From Hyalella azteca (lineage: Eukaryota; Arthropoda; Malacostraca; Amphipoda; Hyalellidae), in contig NW_025947367.1 in assembly GCF_000764305.2 (NCBI RefSeq), forward strand, positions 211,864 to 275,863: a stretch of 64,000 nt of DNA. The letters run 5' to 3'. A program made the translations under genes and the position numbers. The notes beneath the pieces are model-generated. The model saw only the letters and a program-made list of their open reading frames with translations, did no database searches and was not told the origin of the DNA. Below are positions 13,195-27,700 of this stretch, piece by piece. Numbering within the stretch: position 1 is the first letter of the stretch; every line of letters starts with the position of its first letter.

Positions 13195-13500
13195 TCGACT
13201 ACTGGGAAATAGCATCATCAGCATCACTCTACCTCAACTATCATCCACTCTTCCTCCAAACAATCGAGAAATTACATCATCAGCATCACTCTACCTCAAC
13301 TATCATCCACTCTTCCTCCAAACAATCGAGAAATTACATCATCAGCATCACTCTACCTCAACTATCATCCACTCTTCCTCCAAACAATCGAGAAATTACA
13401 TCATCAGCATCACTCTACCTCAGCTATCATCCACTCTTCCTCCAAACAATTGAGAAATTACATCATCAGCATCACTCTACCTCAGCTATCATCCAATCTT
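13195..13500. repeat. 62-bp minisatellite, about 5 copies
   Basis: Tandem copies of a 62-bp unit including CAACTATCATCCACTCTTCC and then ATCGAGAAATTACATCATCA. Since 62 is not a multiple of three and the unit has no stop in these frames, it creates overlapping 100-200 codon frames at 13050-13676. These are repeat artefacts, not genes. Confidence 0.9.
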
Positions 13501-14366
13501 GCTCCCAGTTATCGGGAAATAGCATCGACGGCACCGCTCAGTCCTGCCATTCACTATCATCCATCCAGAAGCTGTCGATAGTGTCAGGCTATCAGGAGTC
13601 GCGCGCGAAGGAAACCTTTTTTATTGTGCCAGCGTTCAGCATTTTTTTCGCGTGTAACATCGGTGAAATTAATTGAAACGCTTCAGGAGGGCGATACTTT
13701 GTGAGGTTGAAACAATATCTAAATTTACTATATAATTTGAGGTAAATAGTCTGTAATCATTTTTGATTGCATATAGGAGATTGGAAGAATTAATATTTTG
13801 ATGTTGCAGAATATTTGAAAGTTTTGGTTAGGATAAGTTTAGATTTTGAAATTCTAGGTAGCTGATTTTTTAGAATCCCGGCTGGATTCATTCCCGTTCG
13901 TTTTATGGGTTCCATAAAACTTTTAATCAGATAGGAGGGCGTCCTAGCCAACGATTCGACACAAATCATTTCAAATTATTTCATTTCTGACACCCTCATG
14001 TGCAGTGTATTATTGTGAACCATTGAAATATAAATATTGCCATAACACTGGCTGAACCGAGTAATTGATGACGGTGTACTCTAGTGCTAAAAACATCTGA
14101 TCGAATTTCCGTATTACGACAGATGCGTGCAGTCTATCAATTAAGCTCGGTTGTAGCCCGTTGGTTTTTTACGCGGCTGGAACTTGACATTCAAATCCTC
14201 ATGTAGTCAACTTTTGAATATCCACGTGCAATTAATGGAAACATATAGCACGGAAACTAATAAATAGCACGGAAACTTTGAAAAAGTAATATAAAGCAAC
14301 TAGTAGTGTGCGTGATGGTATTTGAATTGTGCTTATAGTAAAATAGCGCAAGAAATTGTGAGCGCA

Positions 14367-14591
14367 ATGCCGCTGCTGGACCGTTTTCAAGAGAGTGTCG
14401 GGCGCCGTCTGTCAGTGGGTGCCCGCGTTAGTAACGACAGTCGCCGCAGTTCTTCCCCGCCTGAGACTGCGCCGCCCAAGCGGTACAGTCTCGAGCACTA
14501 CCGAGTTCCGTACTCCGGCGCCCACAGCAGCTCCGTGTGCTCCAACATGGTGGCGTCGTTGTTGTCTTCTGCCGCTGCCACCCTCACGCAG
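14367..14591 (+). CDS. RhoGEF exon 1: Ser/Arg-rich N-terminus
   Basis: Encodes 75 residues beginning [18 protein letters not shown], Ser/Arg/Pro-rich, ending SSAAATLTQ at a donor CAG|GTAATG, phase 0. GC-rich compared with its surroundings, as are the other exons. The start is the first ATG; in-frame TGA lies upstream at 14313-14315. An alternative is an internal exon entered at TTATAG|T (14338), which would also keep the frame, so whether this is the true first exon is unsettled. It is joined to the rest of the gene by phase and by similarity of composition, not by a conserved domain. Confidence 0.6.
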
Positions 14592-17500
14592 GTAATGACC
14601 GAGCCTCGGCTCTATTCGGTCTTTCGGGTCGGTCGCGTTCTGAAATTTTCAGGTCGCTATGCGAGCACGTTATTTTGCTTTAGGCCTTCAACTGCTGGAA
14701 TCCCTTGGGCTAGAGAAGAACACCGAACTCAAACAATAACATGTGTATTTAATTTTATTTTTTGAGTTCTAGTATTCAATGCATTTAATTATTCTTGCCA
14801 CATTTTTCATCTCTTTTTATTCTGATGTAGGTAGTGGAAAAGCGGCTCTGCTTCAATATTGGGTCGCTTTGTTTATTTAAAATTTGATTCACTAAGCTTG
14901 TTCGTGTTTAACTTCTATTATTCCAGCTGTTTTAAATGAAATCACAATTTCACGACATTCCTGAGATTGCACGAAAGGTTCTTGACTCTTGATGTGAACT
15001 TTGAACTTTGAAGCGGACACTGTGTTTCTTCTTAGCTCTCTTTCTCGCTCACTCTCTTTAATCGAGTGCTCTCATTGTTCTCTAGCGTATTTTTTCTTCC
15101 TAGTAATTCACTTCTTACGCTTCTTCGTTTTCGCTCTTTCCTGCATCCATTCGTTTTTCCTAGCCTTACCTGTATTTCTCATTCTTCCTTCATTATTCCT
15201 TTATCGCTATTTCCTCCTCGTACATCATCTCACTTTTGATCATTATCTTCATTCACCATTTACCCGATTTTCCTCGATTTCGATCGTCTTTTATTTGGGA
15301 CAGAATATCAATGTTGATAAAATATTTTAAATTATTTATAAATATGGTATGTAACGCTGGAGTCTTACTTGGGGATGAACCTCAATGTTGAGTAATAATT
15401 TTTAATTATCTACAAATCTTTTATATAATTAATATATAATGCAGCACGTCTGAGAGCTGCTCGTGGGAAATTTCCCATGCATCCAGTGACAGGATACCGT
15501 AACGCCACAATATTTTCGTCGCTTTGCTTTGCACCAAGTTCAACTTATCACAATAAGCATGATTTCCTTTCAAAAAAAAGTTTTTTTAATTGACCTGTAA
15601 GTAAGGCCCAATTATTGATACTCTCCCCTACATTACCGCCGCATGCACAGTTGATACATGGCCTGCTAGTTGAGAAACACTTGCCCAATTAAACTTTGGT
15701 GAGAACCACTGACCAAAATATCGTCGGTGAGAACCACTGGTCTGACTAATCAGCGGTGGAGAACCACTTGCCCAATTAAACTTTTCTGAGAACCNCATAC
15801 TTCTCTGGTCTGTTGTTGTGAAGGCATCATTCCTCTTGAATCCGTTGTGACGGGAAACATCGTACAGAGTACTTATTTCAAAGCTGCAAACAGTTTGAGT
15901 CGGCACTAGTAAAAATATTTTTCAACCATTAGCTAATGCATGGTGTTGTAGTGGAGTTTGGCCTCGGTTGACACGTATAGTTTCTGCATGGTTGATTAAT
16001 CTCGTAATATGGTTACAACTATAACATTTGTTATTTTTTCTACTTGGTTTGATATTAAACGTGGCCAATAGAAGCCATAATAAAAAGTATCTGAAATTAC
16101 ACTATGTGGCGTTGGTTGAAAATCTGACTCCGAAAAAGCGGATGATATTTTGATAACAATCAACGTGGTGTGATGGCTTTGGTTCAGTTTTTAAATGGTG
16201 GTATATCCAAACGATATTGATTTTAGGCGAACTCCAATATTGAATAGTAAGTGAAAACTTACTATAATTAAAATTACATACTATTATTAAACTTAGAATT
16301 ATCAAAAACCGATGTTGCCTCATTACCGAATCCGTTGTTTCGTTTGTGGTTGTCAAGGTTTGCGCGTGGACGTATTTTTCTAATTCTGTCGCAGCATCAA
16401 TACTAATTAATGATTAACTAGTACGGTAACCTACGTCATTTCCATATGCCTGTTTTTCTAAATCTGATTTTGAGGTAACAACCTGTTACCTATCAGCGCT
16501 CATGTGGATCCGTTAATTATCGATCAGCATAATCACTAATATAACGGTTTGCTGAAGAGTATGTATCATTTGTGTCCACGATAAGCGTGTCAGACTTGAC
16601 AGTCACAGGCTACGCAGTAATTTCATCATTATTTTTTCATGAGATATTGCATATGGTGCGCTTCCACATGAATATATGCAATATCCTAGAGAGGTAATTC
16701 GAGCACCAATTAGTGAAATCTTTGTAATATTAGTGTATACTGAAGCATGGTTAGTCAAGACTCATTCTCCGCACCATTATTATAGCATCCCATTTAATTT
16801 GACCATAGATCGTAAATATAGGCAGAAAGAATTTCGTTTTCGCGCATTATTTTGATAAAAAGTTGAGTGTTGTAAGTCATTGTTTTTGTCTTTCAGTGCC
16901 ATTATTTGACCAATGTTTATTTTGGGAGCTGTGACCAGGCAGTTGGTTTGATGCTATGGTATTCCTACCATAATTGTAAATTAATTAATGTAGCAGCAAA
17001 TGATTCAACTGCATAGTCTGCTTTCTCGATCCCATACCTCCGCGGTATGAGCTGACGAGCTTAGCCAGAAATTGTAATTAAACTTGTTCGACGCTCGCAC
17101 CGTGTCTAAAGTTTGGCGCGGTTATGTTCTCAAAGTTGAAATCATCGCCGTGTTGAAAGTTGAACACTTGTTGCGTGTTGGAAAATTCCAGCGCTGTTGT
17201 GTTTAGAAGTTGTACTTGGGGACGTGTTGAAAGTTGAACCCTTGTTGCGTGTTGAATGTTTAACAAGTGTTGCGTGTTGGAGTTTAATTTGTGTTGCGTG
17301 TTGCAGGTGGGCTGCGTTGGAGGGGAGATGGGCAACAGGCCTGGCTCTGCAGCAACACCGGATGCCAGCTCTGCTCTCGAGCAACACAGCGCAACTATCA
17401 ATGCAGGTTAGTGCAACACATCACCCAGTGCAACACATCACCCAGTGCAACACATCACCCAGTGCAACACATCATCCAGTGCACACATCATCCAGTGCAC

Positions 17501-20500
17501 ACATCACCCAGTGCTACACATCACCCAGTGCAACACATCACCCAGTGCAACACATCACCCAGTGCAACACATCACCCAGTGCAACACATCACCCAGTGCA
17601 ACACATCACTCAGTGCAACACATCACCCAGTGCAACACATCACCCAGTGCAACACATCACCCAGTGCAACACATCACTCAGTGCAACACATCACTCAGTG
17701 CAACACATCACCCAGTGCGACGCATCACCCAGTGCAACACTCACCCATGGACCGGATTATCAAAACTTAGTAACTTTTTGTACTTCTGACAAAAAAGTTA
17801 CGTGTTACGTAAGTACACCCTAATTTTGGCATTATCAAAACTTTCGTACGGAAGACTTAGCTAAAAGCGTATTATCAAAACCATCTGGTAACTGACTAAT
17901 CAGAGGCTTTGGATTTGCTGTTCCTATAGCTCCTCTCGACCAGTGCGCGGTGCGCTTGGACGAAAGCATGATGTATGGTGTCAGCGGCATTTGCGGTGCC
18001 TGACTAGGGTGTATTTGGATAAATATATGAGACGTTAACCAAATATCAATGCACTTGTTGTTGTGATCATTAACCGAAATTTCTTGCAATAAAGGAAAAT
18101 AAATGCATTATTCCCATTCAAAATTAGAAGAATTATTCAGAAGGTTACAAAGAAATTAGAAAATTTCGTGAGTTTGAGTTGCTACTGTCATAGAAAGAAA
18201 TAAATTTGTTTGCAGAGAACTAGAATAATGGTTGGCTTGTCAACCTCAACATAATTTTGAATCAAAAAGGCATTAAGATATTGTACAAGTGAATGATAAT
18301 AAAACTCTTAGATATGAATATCAACATTTGCTTGTAAATTATAGCACAAAAGGCAATTGACCAATTGACATTTTTATCCCAAAAGCACCGTTTAGCACGA
18401 TCACATATTATATGTCGGATTATTGACAAAATTCTATCACAAGTCAAGGTGTTGCTACTTGCTAGTAAATCAATAGTTTCCTATTGCTTCAGCAGACACT
18501 CTAAACTTGTGCGGAACTTCACTTACGACATCCCCGGGCAGGCGTACAGTTACGTTACGTAGTTTCCCGCGCAAATGTGTTGATAATACCACCGCTAGAG
18601 TGACGTCATCATATCAGCACTTACGCCACTCGTAAGTCAATTTTGCGTAGGTATTTACGAAGTTTTGATACGAAGGTCTGGACGGTGGCGGGGACGACGC
18701 AGAGCTCGAGGTGGAGCTGCCGCCGCCCATGCGTGTCATGGCGGAGCCTCTGACCGCCGCCGACGCTGCCGCTGGCGGGTCGGTGGCGGGGGACGCGGCG
18801 GTGGCGGCGTCGGTGGCGCTGGTCGTGCCGGCAGGTCTGGCGGGACCGGCGGGTGTCATGGGGGCGCTCGTGGGGGCCATCAACTCCCGCGTGAGTATAC
18901 GCTGCTACTGTACTATTTTCTGTACTGAATTCATTCTCTAGTCAATTGTTTTATAAGTAATTTGTGAGTAACTATTTATATGACAGTAACTTTTTAAGAT
19001 AATTTGTCTTATTTTCTGCACTTAATTCATTCTCTACGTAACTATTTTATGAGTAATTTGTCAGTAATTGTTTATATGAAAGTTATAATTTTAAAATAAC
19101 ATATTTTCTGCATTTTTTTGGCTTATTTCATTTATCAGTTATGAGATTGTTGCTGTTTGATATATAATCTGTTGCTTATAATCTCTTGCTTATAATCTCT
19201 TGCTTATAATCTCTTGCTTATAATCTCTCGCTTATAATCTCTTGCTTATAATCTCTTGCTTATAATCTCTTGCTTATAATCTCCTGCTTATAATCTCTTG
19301 CTTATAATCTCTTGCTTATAATCTCTTGCTTATAATCTCTCGCTTATAATCTCTCGCTTATAATCTCTCGCTTATAATCTCTCGCTTATAATCTCTCGCT
19401 TATAATCTCTCGCTTATAATCTCTCGCTTATAATCTCTCGCTTATAATCTCTCGCTTATAATCTCTCGCTTATAATCTCTCGCTTATAATCTCTCGCTTA
19501 TAATCTCTCGCTTATAATCTCTCGCTTATAATCTCTCGCTTATAATCTCTCGCTTATAATCTCTCGCTTATAATCTCTCGCTTATAATCTCTCGCTTATA
19601 ATCTCTCGCTTATAATCTCTCGCTTATAATCTCTCGCTTATAATCTCTCGCTTATAATCTCTCGCTTATAATCTCTCGCTTATAATCTCTCGCTTATAAT
19701 CTCTCGCTTATAATCTCTCGCTTATAATCTCTCGCTTATAATCTCTCGCTTATAATCTCTCGCTTATAATCTCTCGCTTATAATCTCTCGCTTATAATCT
19801 CTCGCTTATAATCTCTCGCTTATAATCTCTCGCTTATAATCTCTCGCTTATAATCTCTCGCTTATAATCTCTCGCTTATAATCTCTCGCTTATAATCTCT
19901 CGCTTATAATCTCTCGCTTATAATCTCTCGCTTATAATCTCTCGCTTATAATCTCTCGCTTATAATCTCTCGCTTATAATCTCTCGCTTATAATCTCTCG
20001 CTTATAATCTCTCGCTTATAATCTCTCGCTCATAATCTCTTGCTTATAATCTCTCGCTTATAATCTCTCGCTCATAATCTCTCGCTTATAATCTCTCGCT
20101 TATAATCTCTCGCTTATAATCTCTCGCTCATAATCTCTCGCTTATAATCTCTCGCTTATAATCTCTCGCTCATAACCTAATATATTGGCCGTGCAGGGCT
20201 CGACGGTGTCGCTGGCCAACACGGAGGCCAGCACGCAGCACCTCGCCACAGAGCTCGAGAACATCGTCAAGGAGAAGATGGTCAGTCATCATCTGTAATA
20301 TAATCATCGTTTCTTGTATTACAGCATCATCATCTTTTTTATTATATCATCATCTCATGTGTAATATAATGATGATGTAATATAATGATTATGATATTAT
20401 GATGATGACACATGATATCTCATGTGTCATATCATCACCGTCTGATGTATTATGTCACCATTATCTGCTCAATGTTTCATCTTTTTCACGTGCCATTATT

Positions 20501-21765
20501 AACTCGAGACTTGAATTTAGGAATTGATGTTCTTGATGTGTCATTATTTCCTTGATCCTTTAATTTGAAAATCAAATCTTAAATATGTACTAAGAATATC
20601 TTCTTTTCATTTCATGTACGGTACTTATGCCAACGTAATAATGTAATTATTTTCCTTCTTTAATTACATTTGTTTTTCCGTTCAAGGGAACGAATACTTA
20701 TCTTTATAATCATTTGGACGTACAATTCTGTTTTAATGATGAAAATATGTGATTTCACGTACGACTATGTACAAATGTAATGCCGACACCGTTGATATGT
20801 TGGACTACATGTACTGTAATCTGAACTTGTGTAAGTATGAACACTGCATCTATGACAAAACCATATCTAGTGGCTTCAACATCAAATTGTCTCTAATATG
20901 ACCTACAATTCTCTGCTTCCTCGACCCACTTTTTTGTGCACTATCTGCCGAAGAGTCCATCACTTGGAGCACATATGATAACAATAGAGATAACACATCT
21001 ACAACTTCATAGCATCGTCACGCTCTCTTGTGATCCTCGTATATATATTATAACTGTAACTATTGTACATGTAACACTAAACGTAACTCCTGAGATACGC
21101 GATCACAATTTACACTGTGGAAATCGTTGATTTTCAACGGTATTTGAATTTTCAACTGCATCTGGATTCCCAACTGTTCGTTTATTTGTATTTAGCACGC
21201 GATAAGTGATACAAATCGTCAAAAAGAATGCAATAGAATTTTTCACGAGAAATGTTATGTCCGTGCATAATTAAATTACTAAACGTGAATAACTTATTAC
21301 CCATTGTTCAACGTTTGCAGACTAAGGCGAGAATAACGCGAAGGCAAAATGGCATGAACAAATTAGTAAATACTAATTAAAACAAATTAGTTAATGTATA
21401 CGGTGTGACGTTACTGGCGATACGGTGTGACGTTACTGGCGATACGGCGTGACGTTACTGGCGATACGGTGTGACGTTACTGGCGATACGGTGTGACGTT
21501 ACTGGCGATACGGTGTGACGTTACTGGCGATACGGTGTGACGTTACTGGCGATACGGTGTGACGTTACTGGCGATACGGTGTGACGTTATCAGGCCAGGA
21601 ACGCTATAGAGGAAGGGCCGCAACGTTCATGATAAGAAACGCCGCTTTTGACGGCAAGGGATCGCACGTTAAGACTATTTAGTGAAGAGGACTTCCTGTA
21701 CTGATGTCCGTGTGAGATATTCATGTGGGGAACCCTCATAAATAACTTGGAATTACCTGTATAAG

Positions 21766-21798
<33 letters not shown>

Positions 21799-24700
21799 AC
21801 TTCGAGTGTGTAATTGTTTGATATTACCGCTATAAGACATAGATATTCCTGATCTTTCATATTGCCGCTATTATACATATATGTTTCTATAGTAATTGTT
21901 TCAAGTAATTTGATATTACCGAGATAAAACATACGTTAGAGTGACTAATTGCTCTTGTTAGCTTGACCTCCCATAATATTAGGATGCTTAAACTATTGCT
22001 TGAATTGTCTATACAATCGACGCACGGACAGTTAGATAACTGCTTTTTAATTAAAGTAGCCAGTGTTCACTCCGCGAAACGTCATCACCGTCAAGATTTG
22101 CTTTGAATATTCTGTGTATGAGTATTTTAGTATGCTGGCCAAGCCGTTGCTGTTCATCTACTCTTCAACAGATAATATTGTTTAACTAAGTAATCTCGTG
22201 ATAGTTAGACTCTTCTTAATAAATTTTCATATTATAAATTTATATATTATAATATAAAAGCCTTCAGTGATTGTCTAACAGAGTTACGAACTCTTGGTTA
22301 TATATGACGACGGCCTCTTTTTTTTATTTTGGGTCTGGATTTGTCCATCTAGACGAAGAAATGACTGAAAACTTAAAATTTGATCATTTATTTCTCCACC
22401 TCGTAATTACCTTGCGTTTTCAGTGATTTCGAAAATCATCAGTATAGTATCTCAGTGTGCTCATTTGTTTGTCAGTCAATTAGTCAGTGGAAATCAGAAG
22501 CCGTATGCTGCCGAAAATAGTTACGAGTTAGCTACCTCGTCTGCTAATCACTGACCACAGACGTGCACTTAGGCCGCTACGTGTACCGAGGCTGCTACGT
22601 GTACTAAGGCAGCTACATGTACTCAGGCTGCTGCGTGTACTAAGGTAGCTACGTGTACTTGGGCTGCTACGTGTATTTAGACCGCTACGTGTACTCAGTC
22701 TGCTACGTGTACTTAGACCGCTACGTGTACTCAGGCTGCTACGTGTACTTAGACCGATACGTGTACTTAGACCGCTACGTGTACTTAGGCTGCTACGTGT
22801 ACTTAGACCGATACGTGTACTCAGGCTGCTACGTGTACTTAGGCCGCTACGTGTACTTAGACCGCTACGTGTGCTCAGGCTGCTACGTGTACTTAGACCG
22901 CTACGTGTATACAGGCTGCTACGTGTACTTAGGCTGCTACGTGTACTTAATCAAATTTTTTTGCTGTGGTTGCCTTGCTTTTTACGCCCACAGCTCAGTT
23001 GTGCGTGGTAGGCTGTGCACCGTGCCTGTAACGTCGTAATCTCGCTTGTCAGACTTATCACCTTATCAGTTGTTCGTTGGGCCTGGCAGGGTGAGGTGCA
23101 CTGCACATACTCCATTGGTCGCTTCATAACCGTAAAATGTTCCATGTCAGACATTTATTTCCCATTGATTTATGGTGTCGATGTGTGAAGTTTACTTGGA
23201 CGTTGCGAAAATGAAGTGTTGCGTTGAAGCGAACTCGCCTTGGCATAATTTTGTCTAGAATGTTTATCAACAAGTTCTGAAAACTCGTGATCTAGCCTAA
23301 GTGTTAAGACGCCTGCTGCAGTATTTGTGCTAGTGGGAAGTCGGCAGCCGTGTTATTGTGGCATTCATTAGCTTAATCTCGCAAGCGTTTGCTTTGTCCT
23401 GAATAAGTGTCTAAAAATTTGGAATTGGAGGCTGTTAAGCAGCGGTTATTTGTTAGCCATGCAGCGGCAGTTGATAACGCTACCTGGTGGAAAAGAATCA
23501 ATGAACTAATGCAGCATTAGTTTTCATGAAGACCTACGAACGATAAGTACATCAGTGGTGTTCATGGAGTCTTACGAACGATAAGTACAGCAGTGGTGTT
23601 CACGAAGTCTTACGAACGATAAGTACAGCAGTGGTGTTCATGAAGTCTTACGAACGATAAGTACAGCAGTGGTGTTCATGAAGTCCTACGAACGATAAGT
23701 ACAGCTGTGGTGTTCATGAAGACCATGAGGAATAACACGAGTTTTCTTCATACGAATTGCGAATCACTGAAGTCTGTACGTGCTGGTCCGTAATACGGGC
23801 AGCTGGTCACAGCATTCTAGTCTAGTTAGTAGTTAGTTTCGTTTCTAGTCTAGTAGTAGTAGTTTCGTTTTCGTGGCAGGAGTGCTTTTTGCTGCGTAAT
23901 ATAGAATTTAGGATGGGTAATGAATGATCAGGTTTACATATTAGGCTAGCCTCTATTGGATCGCAAACCCTGACACTAGAATTTCCTTTTATAATTCAGG
24001 TCATATTTTGGAACTGAGCAAATTTTGCACTGGATCTTTCTTGAATATATGAGCTTACATTCGTAGAATTCCACTCTAAAATATACTAGGTACGTGTATT
24101 TCTTGAATATGTGATATAGTTCCATATAACTATTTTCGGTGTTACTTCGGTATCGAGACCGCAATTCGTCTAATGGAAAACAGATTAACTTTTACGGTAG
24201 GAAAAAACAACCTTTTTTACTATTTACTTCTGTTTTACATCAGTTAACAATTTCGTATTTTATTGCATTAAATTTCATTTGCTATCAAAAAAATTTTATT
24301 CGTCATTTTATACTCCCAACTGGACTCTATTTTATTCAAAGGCGCTTCTGATTTTATAGTTGGTATATTCCTTATTTCAAAATAAATTTTTATAACTTTT
24401 ATTTTTCAGATTTCCATTACACTTAGTTTGCTGCCTTTTTAGATAAGTTTAGTTATTTCTTATTTCGAGTTTTTCCGCTTAAACTCGTCTTTTTAGCTCA
24501 TAACCATCGTGTTTAAGCAAAGCTCTGACAATTTTTTGGCTACATTTGAAGTTTGATTATCTGTGGAATTCGGAAGTGCATAGTTCAGTATCTGACTCGC
24601 CTGTAAATATTCATTCCTGACAACGATGTCGTTCGAAGATAAAGAGACACGAAACGATAAGATAGACGACTATTTCGATTCAAATCTAAATGCGAGTTTT

Positions 24701-27700
24701 GATGCGAAAAATATCAGCAATCTTCAGAATTGCCTAACAATTCATCACCCAATTGAAGAGAAGAATCTGCCGAACGTAGGACGTGAATCACAGTCGCATA
24801 GTTCTCTTGGCAACACCGTTTCGTGCAACTTGCATGGCAGACGACGGCGATTAGCTAACAGACGTCGGCGTTTAGCTAACGCAAAATATGGCCGCAGCGT
24901 CTCCGAAGAGCCTGATTTTGATGAACCTGAGGCTGCACCTCAAACTCCCATTGACGTATCGGAGTTCATTAGTAGTTTGTCATCTTGCCCGAAATCTGGA
25001 AAACCTGATCGCTTAAGCAAGTGTCGAGCTCCAGAAACTGATGAAATAACAGTTTATTCGTTGTCTACCAACCTCGAAAAAGAATTATCTGGTGAACAGT
25101 TGGACCGGAGTGTGAGGTTATCCGAGGTTGAAGTTCAAAATATAATAATTTCAAACGAAAGTATTGGTGAGTCTGAATTACAGACCTCCCAAGGTTGTCT
25201 TGCAGACCTTGACTCGTCTAGTTCTCTTCCTGATCCTTTCCAAGACTCCACATCGGGTATTAGTGACAGCTCAAATCTATCGGAAAAAGCATCTGGAGAC
25301 TATGCATCACCAGACTTGATTATTACGAGCCCTAGGGTCCTGTGTCGCATGGAAGAAAGCCATGGCTGTGAAAATGGTACTGAATTTAATAACAAATCGT
25401 CTAATTACGAACAAGGGCAACTGTGTACTCATGAGAACAATTTTGTGGAAGTCAACCAATCTGGTTCCCCACGACGCGTGAACCGCGTAAGTGTCTCTGG
25501 CATGAAGAAGCTCCATCGCTTGAGTGAACTCGTCAAAAACTTGTCAATAAACAATGCTGATCCTTGTAATAATTCTCTTGACGATATCGACGAATCGAGT
25601 AATTCTGATGGCAACGATCAAGTTTTGCTTGTCCTGCCTGAAAATAAGGACCTTTCATCGTCACCGAGCTCGGCTCTAACCAACGAAGCTGTTTCATCTA
25701 TCGCTGTCGATGATGTCGAAGGTTCTGTTCATTTTTCTCATCATGAATGTCCTTTGGCATCTACCGAAGACATGACGGTTCGTTGGGAAGATACAGAAAC
25801 CGTATTAACTAAAAATGACGTTGTAATTTCTGAGAATGACACTCGACACTTGTCGCTGGAATCAACGCTGCAGGACGCTGAAGATCTAGCAAATTTCACG
25901 AAGCCAAAGAGGCCAGCTGACCACGGAAGTTGCACGATTGACTGTGATGCGAGTGTGAAGTCCGACATTGAAGATGAATCATCTCCGAAATATCTGAACC
26001 TGAGTAACGGCATCAAAACATTGGAGAAGAATCCCAATTCGAACGTGGAAGCTAGTATAGTAGAAGAGGGAAAGAAAAAGAGGATAACGTATAAGAACTC
26101 TAATAAGTCTGAAAAGCACTCCGTCTCTGATGCATGCGAACAAATTATCAAAATGTTTGGAGGTGATAAAATACTCGATATACCGGTTGCAGATGAGAAA
26201 AAGTCTGCCATCAGATACGCACCTGAAATAGATACACGACCGCCAGCACCTGTTTCGCAATTGATAATTCACTATGACGCCATTGACAGCCGCAACTCTC
26301 AAAGACAATCTCGGAAACATGGTAAGTTTCTGAAGACAAGTCTGGATGCGCCCGAAACGCCTGCTACACTTTCTACTAAGTTTCAAGAGGTACCATCAAC
26401 CTCTGTCTCGGTTAAAGCAGATAATGAAACGGAATATTCCGATTTATGCGCGGAATCGTCTAGCTCCTCGGATGACTCTATCAATTTGCTTCCGGAGTCT
26501 TCTGACCCAATGGCAGAGTCTTCTGACCCAATGGCAGAGTCTTCTGACCCAATGGCAGAGTCTTCCGACCCAATGGCAGAGTCTTGTGACCGAGTTCTTG
26601 AGTCCCAGCCCGCAGAGTCAGAAGTGACCACACCTCCCAAGTCATTAAGCTCCCGGTCAGGGTCTTCCGAGTCCTTGAATTCTCACTCGAATTTTTCCAA
26701 CTCACCACCGCGTTATACTCGGCAGCGAAGTACATCTTTAACTCAAGATTTGATTAACGCTTCTATTGAGAATGATCTAAGGCACAGTCCAGGCTCTGGA
26801 ATTGACGATGAATCTATCCAGCGACGGTCCTCACGTACTCTTCGACTTCGGAGAAGTAGTGAAGGTTACTCGGATGCTCCTGAAAATTCTCAAAGGAAAG
26901 CGAGAGGAAGGTCTTTCGATCCACACTTTGGTGAAAACGCGGATAAAAAAGAACCTAAAATCAAGAAATCAAGGTCCAGTGCATTCCAGAAATTGCGATC
27001 AATGACCAGAAGTTTCACTCACTTGGACATATTCCCGAAGAGTCACGACGTACTGACTGGGGATTCGGGAACCAAAGACACAAGTGACAGCCTCTTGCCT
27101 TTTAGATCCACATTGTATAGAAGTAAGCGTAAAAGTAAAATACATGATAATGAATCGAAAAGATCATCAGGTGGCTCCCGTATTTCAAAAGACCTTTCTG
27201 AAGCTACAGATCTTACCCCACGAGTAATTGAAATTCCAGAAGAAATTCCTACGAACCTATTCTCCAAACACCCGTGTGTCGTCCCAAACATAGAACCTGT
27301 TGTTACCAGCAAAGATAAGACCACCTTAAAGAAGCGAGTCGCCAAGAAAAAGAAAGCGTACGAGCATTATGCGGCTACCAAGAAGAGTAATGAAAGGCCT
27401 ACAATTGTGCGCGTGTATGACGAGGTTCGTAACACCTGTTCTGCCTAAACTGATTGTGGCCGATTAGCACGCTGATTTTCGTCGTCGGCTTGGGCTGATG
27501 TGTCTGCGATAATTGTGGTTGTTCTATTTGCTGGTGATTCTTCATCACTATTTTTCACCCGTAATCATGCTGCATTTTCTTTGGGTCCTATCTTTTTAAT
27601 TATGTCCAGCTCGACTTAATCCATAAATCACCGTTTGATTGTGTTTCCCAACATATATGTGTTCACTCGTAATTAGACTGAATCTTAGGTTGTTTCTTTA

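Noticed and set aside
13050..13676. 208-codon frame upstream of the RhoGEF
   Set aside because: Mostly the 62-bp minisatellite read in rotating frames.
17197..17823. Plus-strand frames of 114-208 codons with [16 protein letters not shown] repeats
   Set aside because: Created by the stop-free 17-bp array after exon 2; only the 100 nt at 17307-17406 has splice and phase support.
22653..23039. 128-codon frame with [12 protein letters not shown] repeats
   Set aside because: An 18-bp unit keeps one frame open by arithmetic. It is intronic, with no start or splice context.
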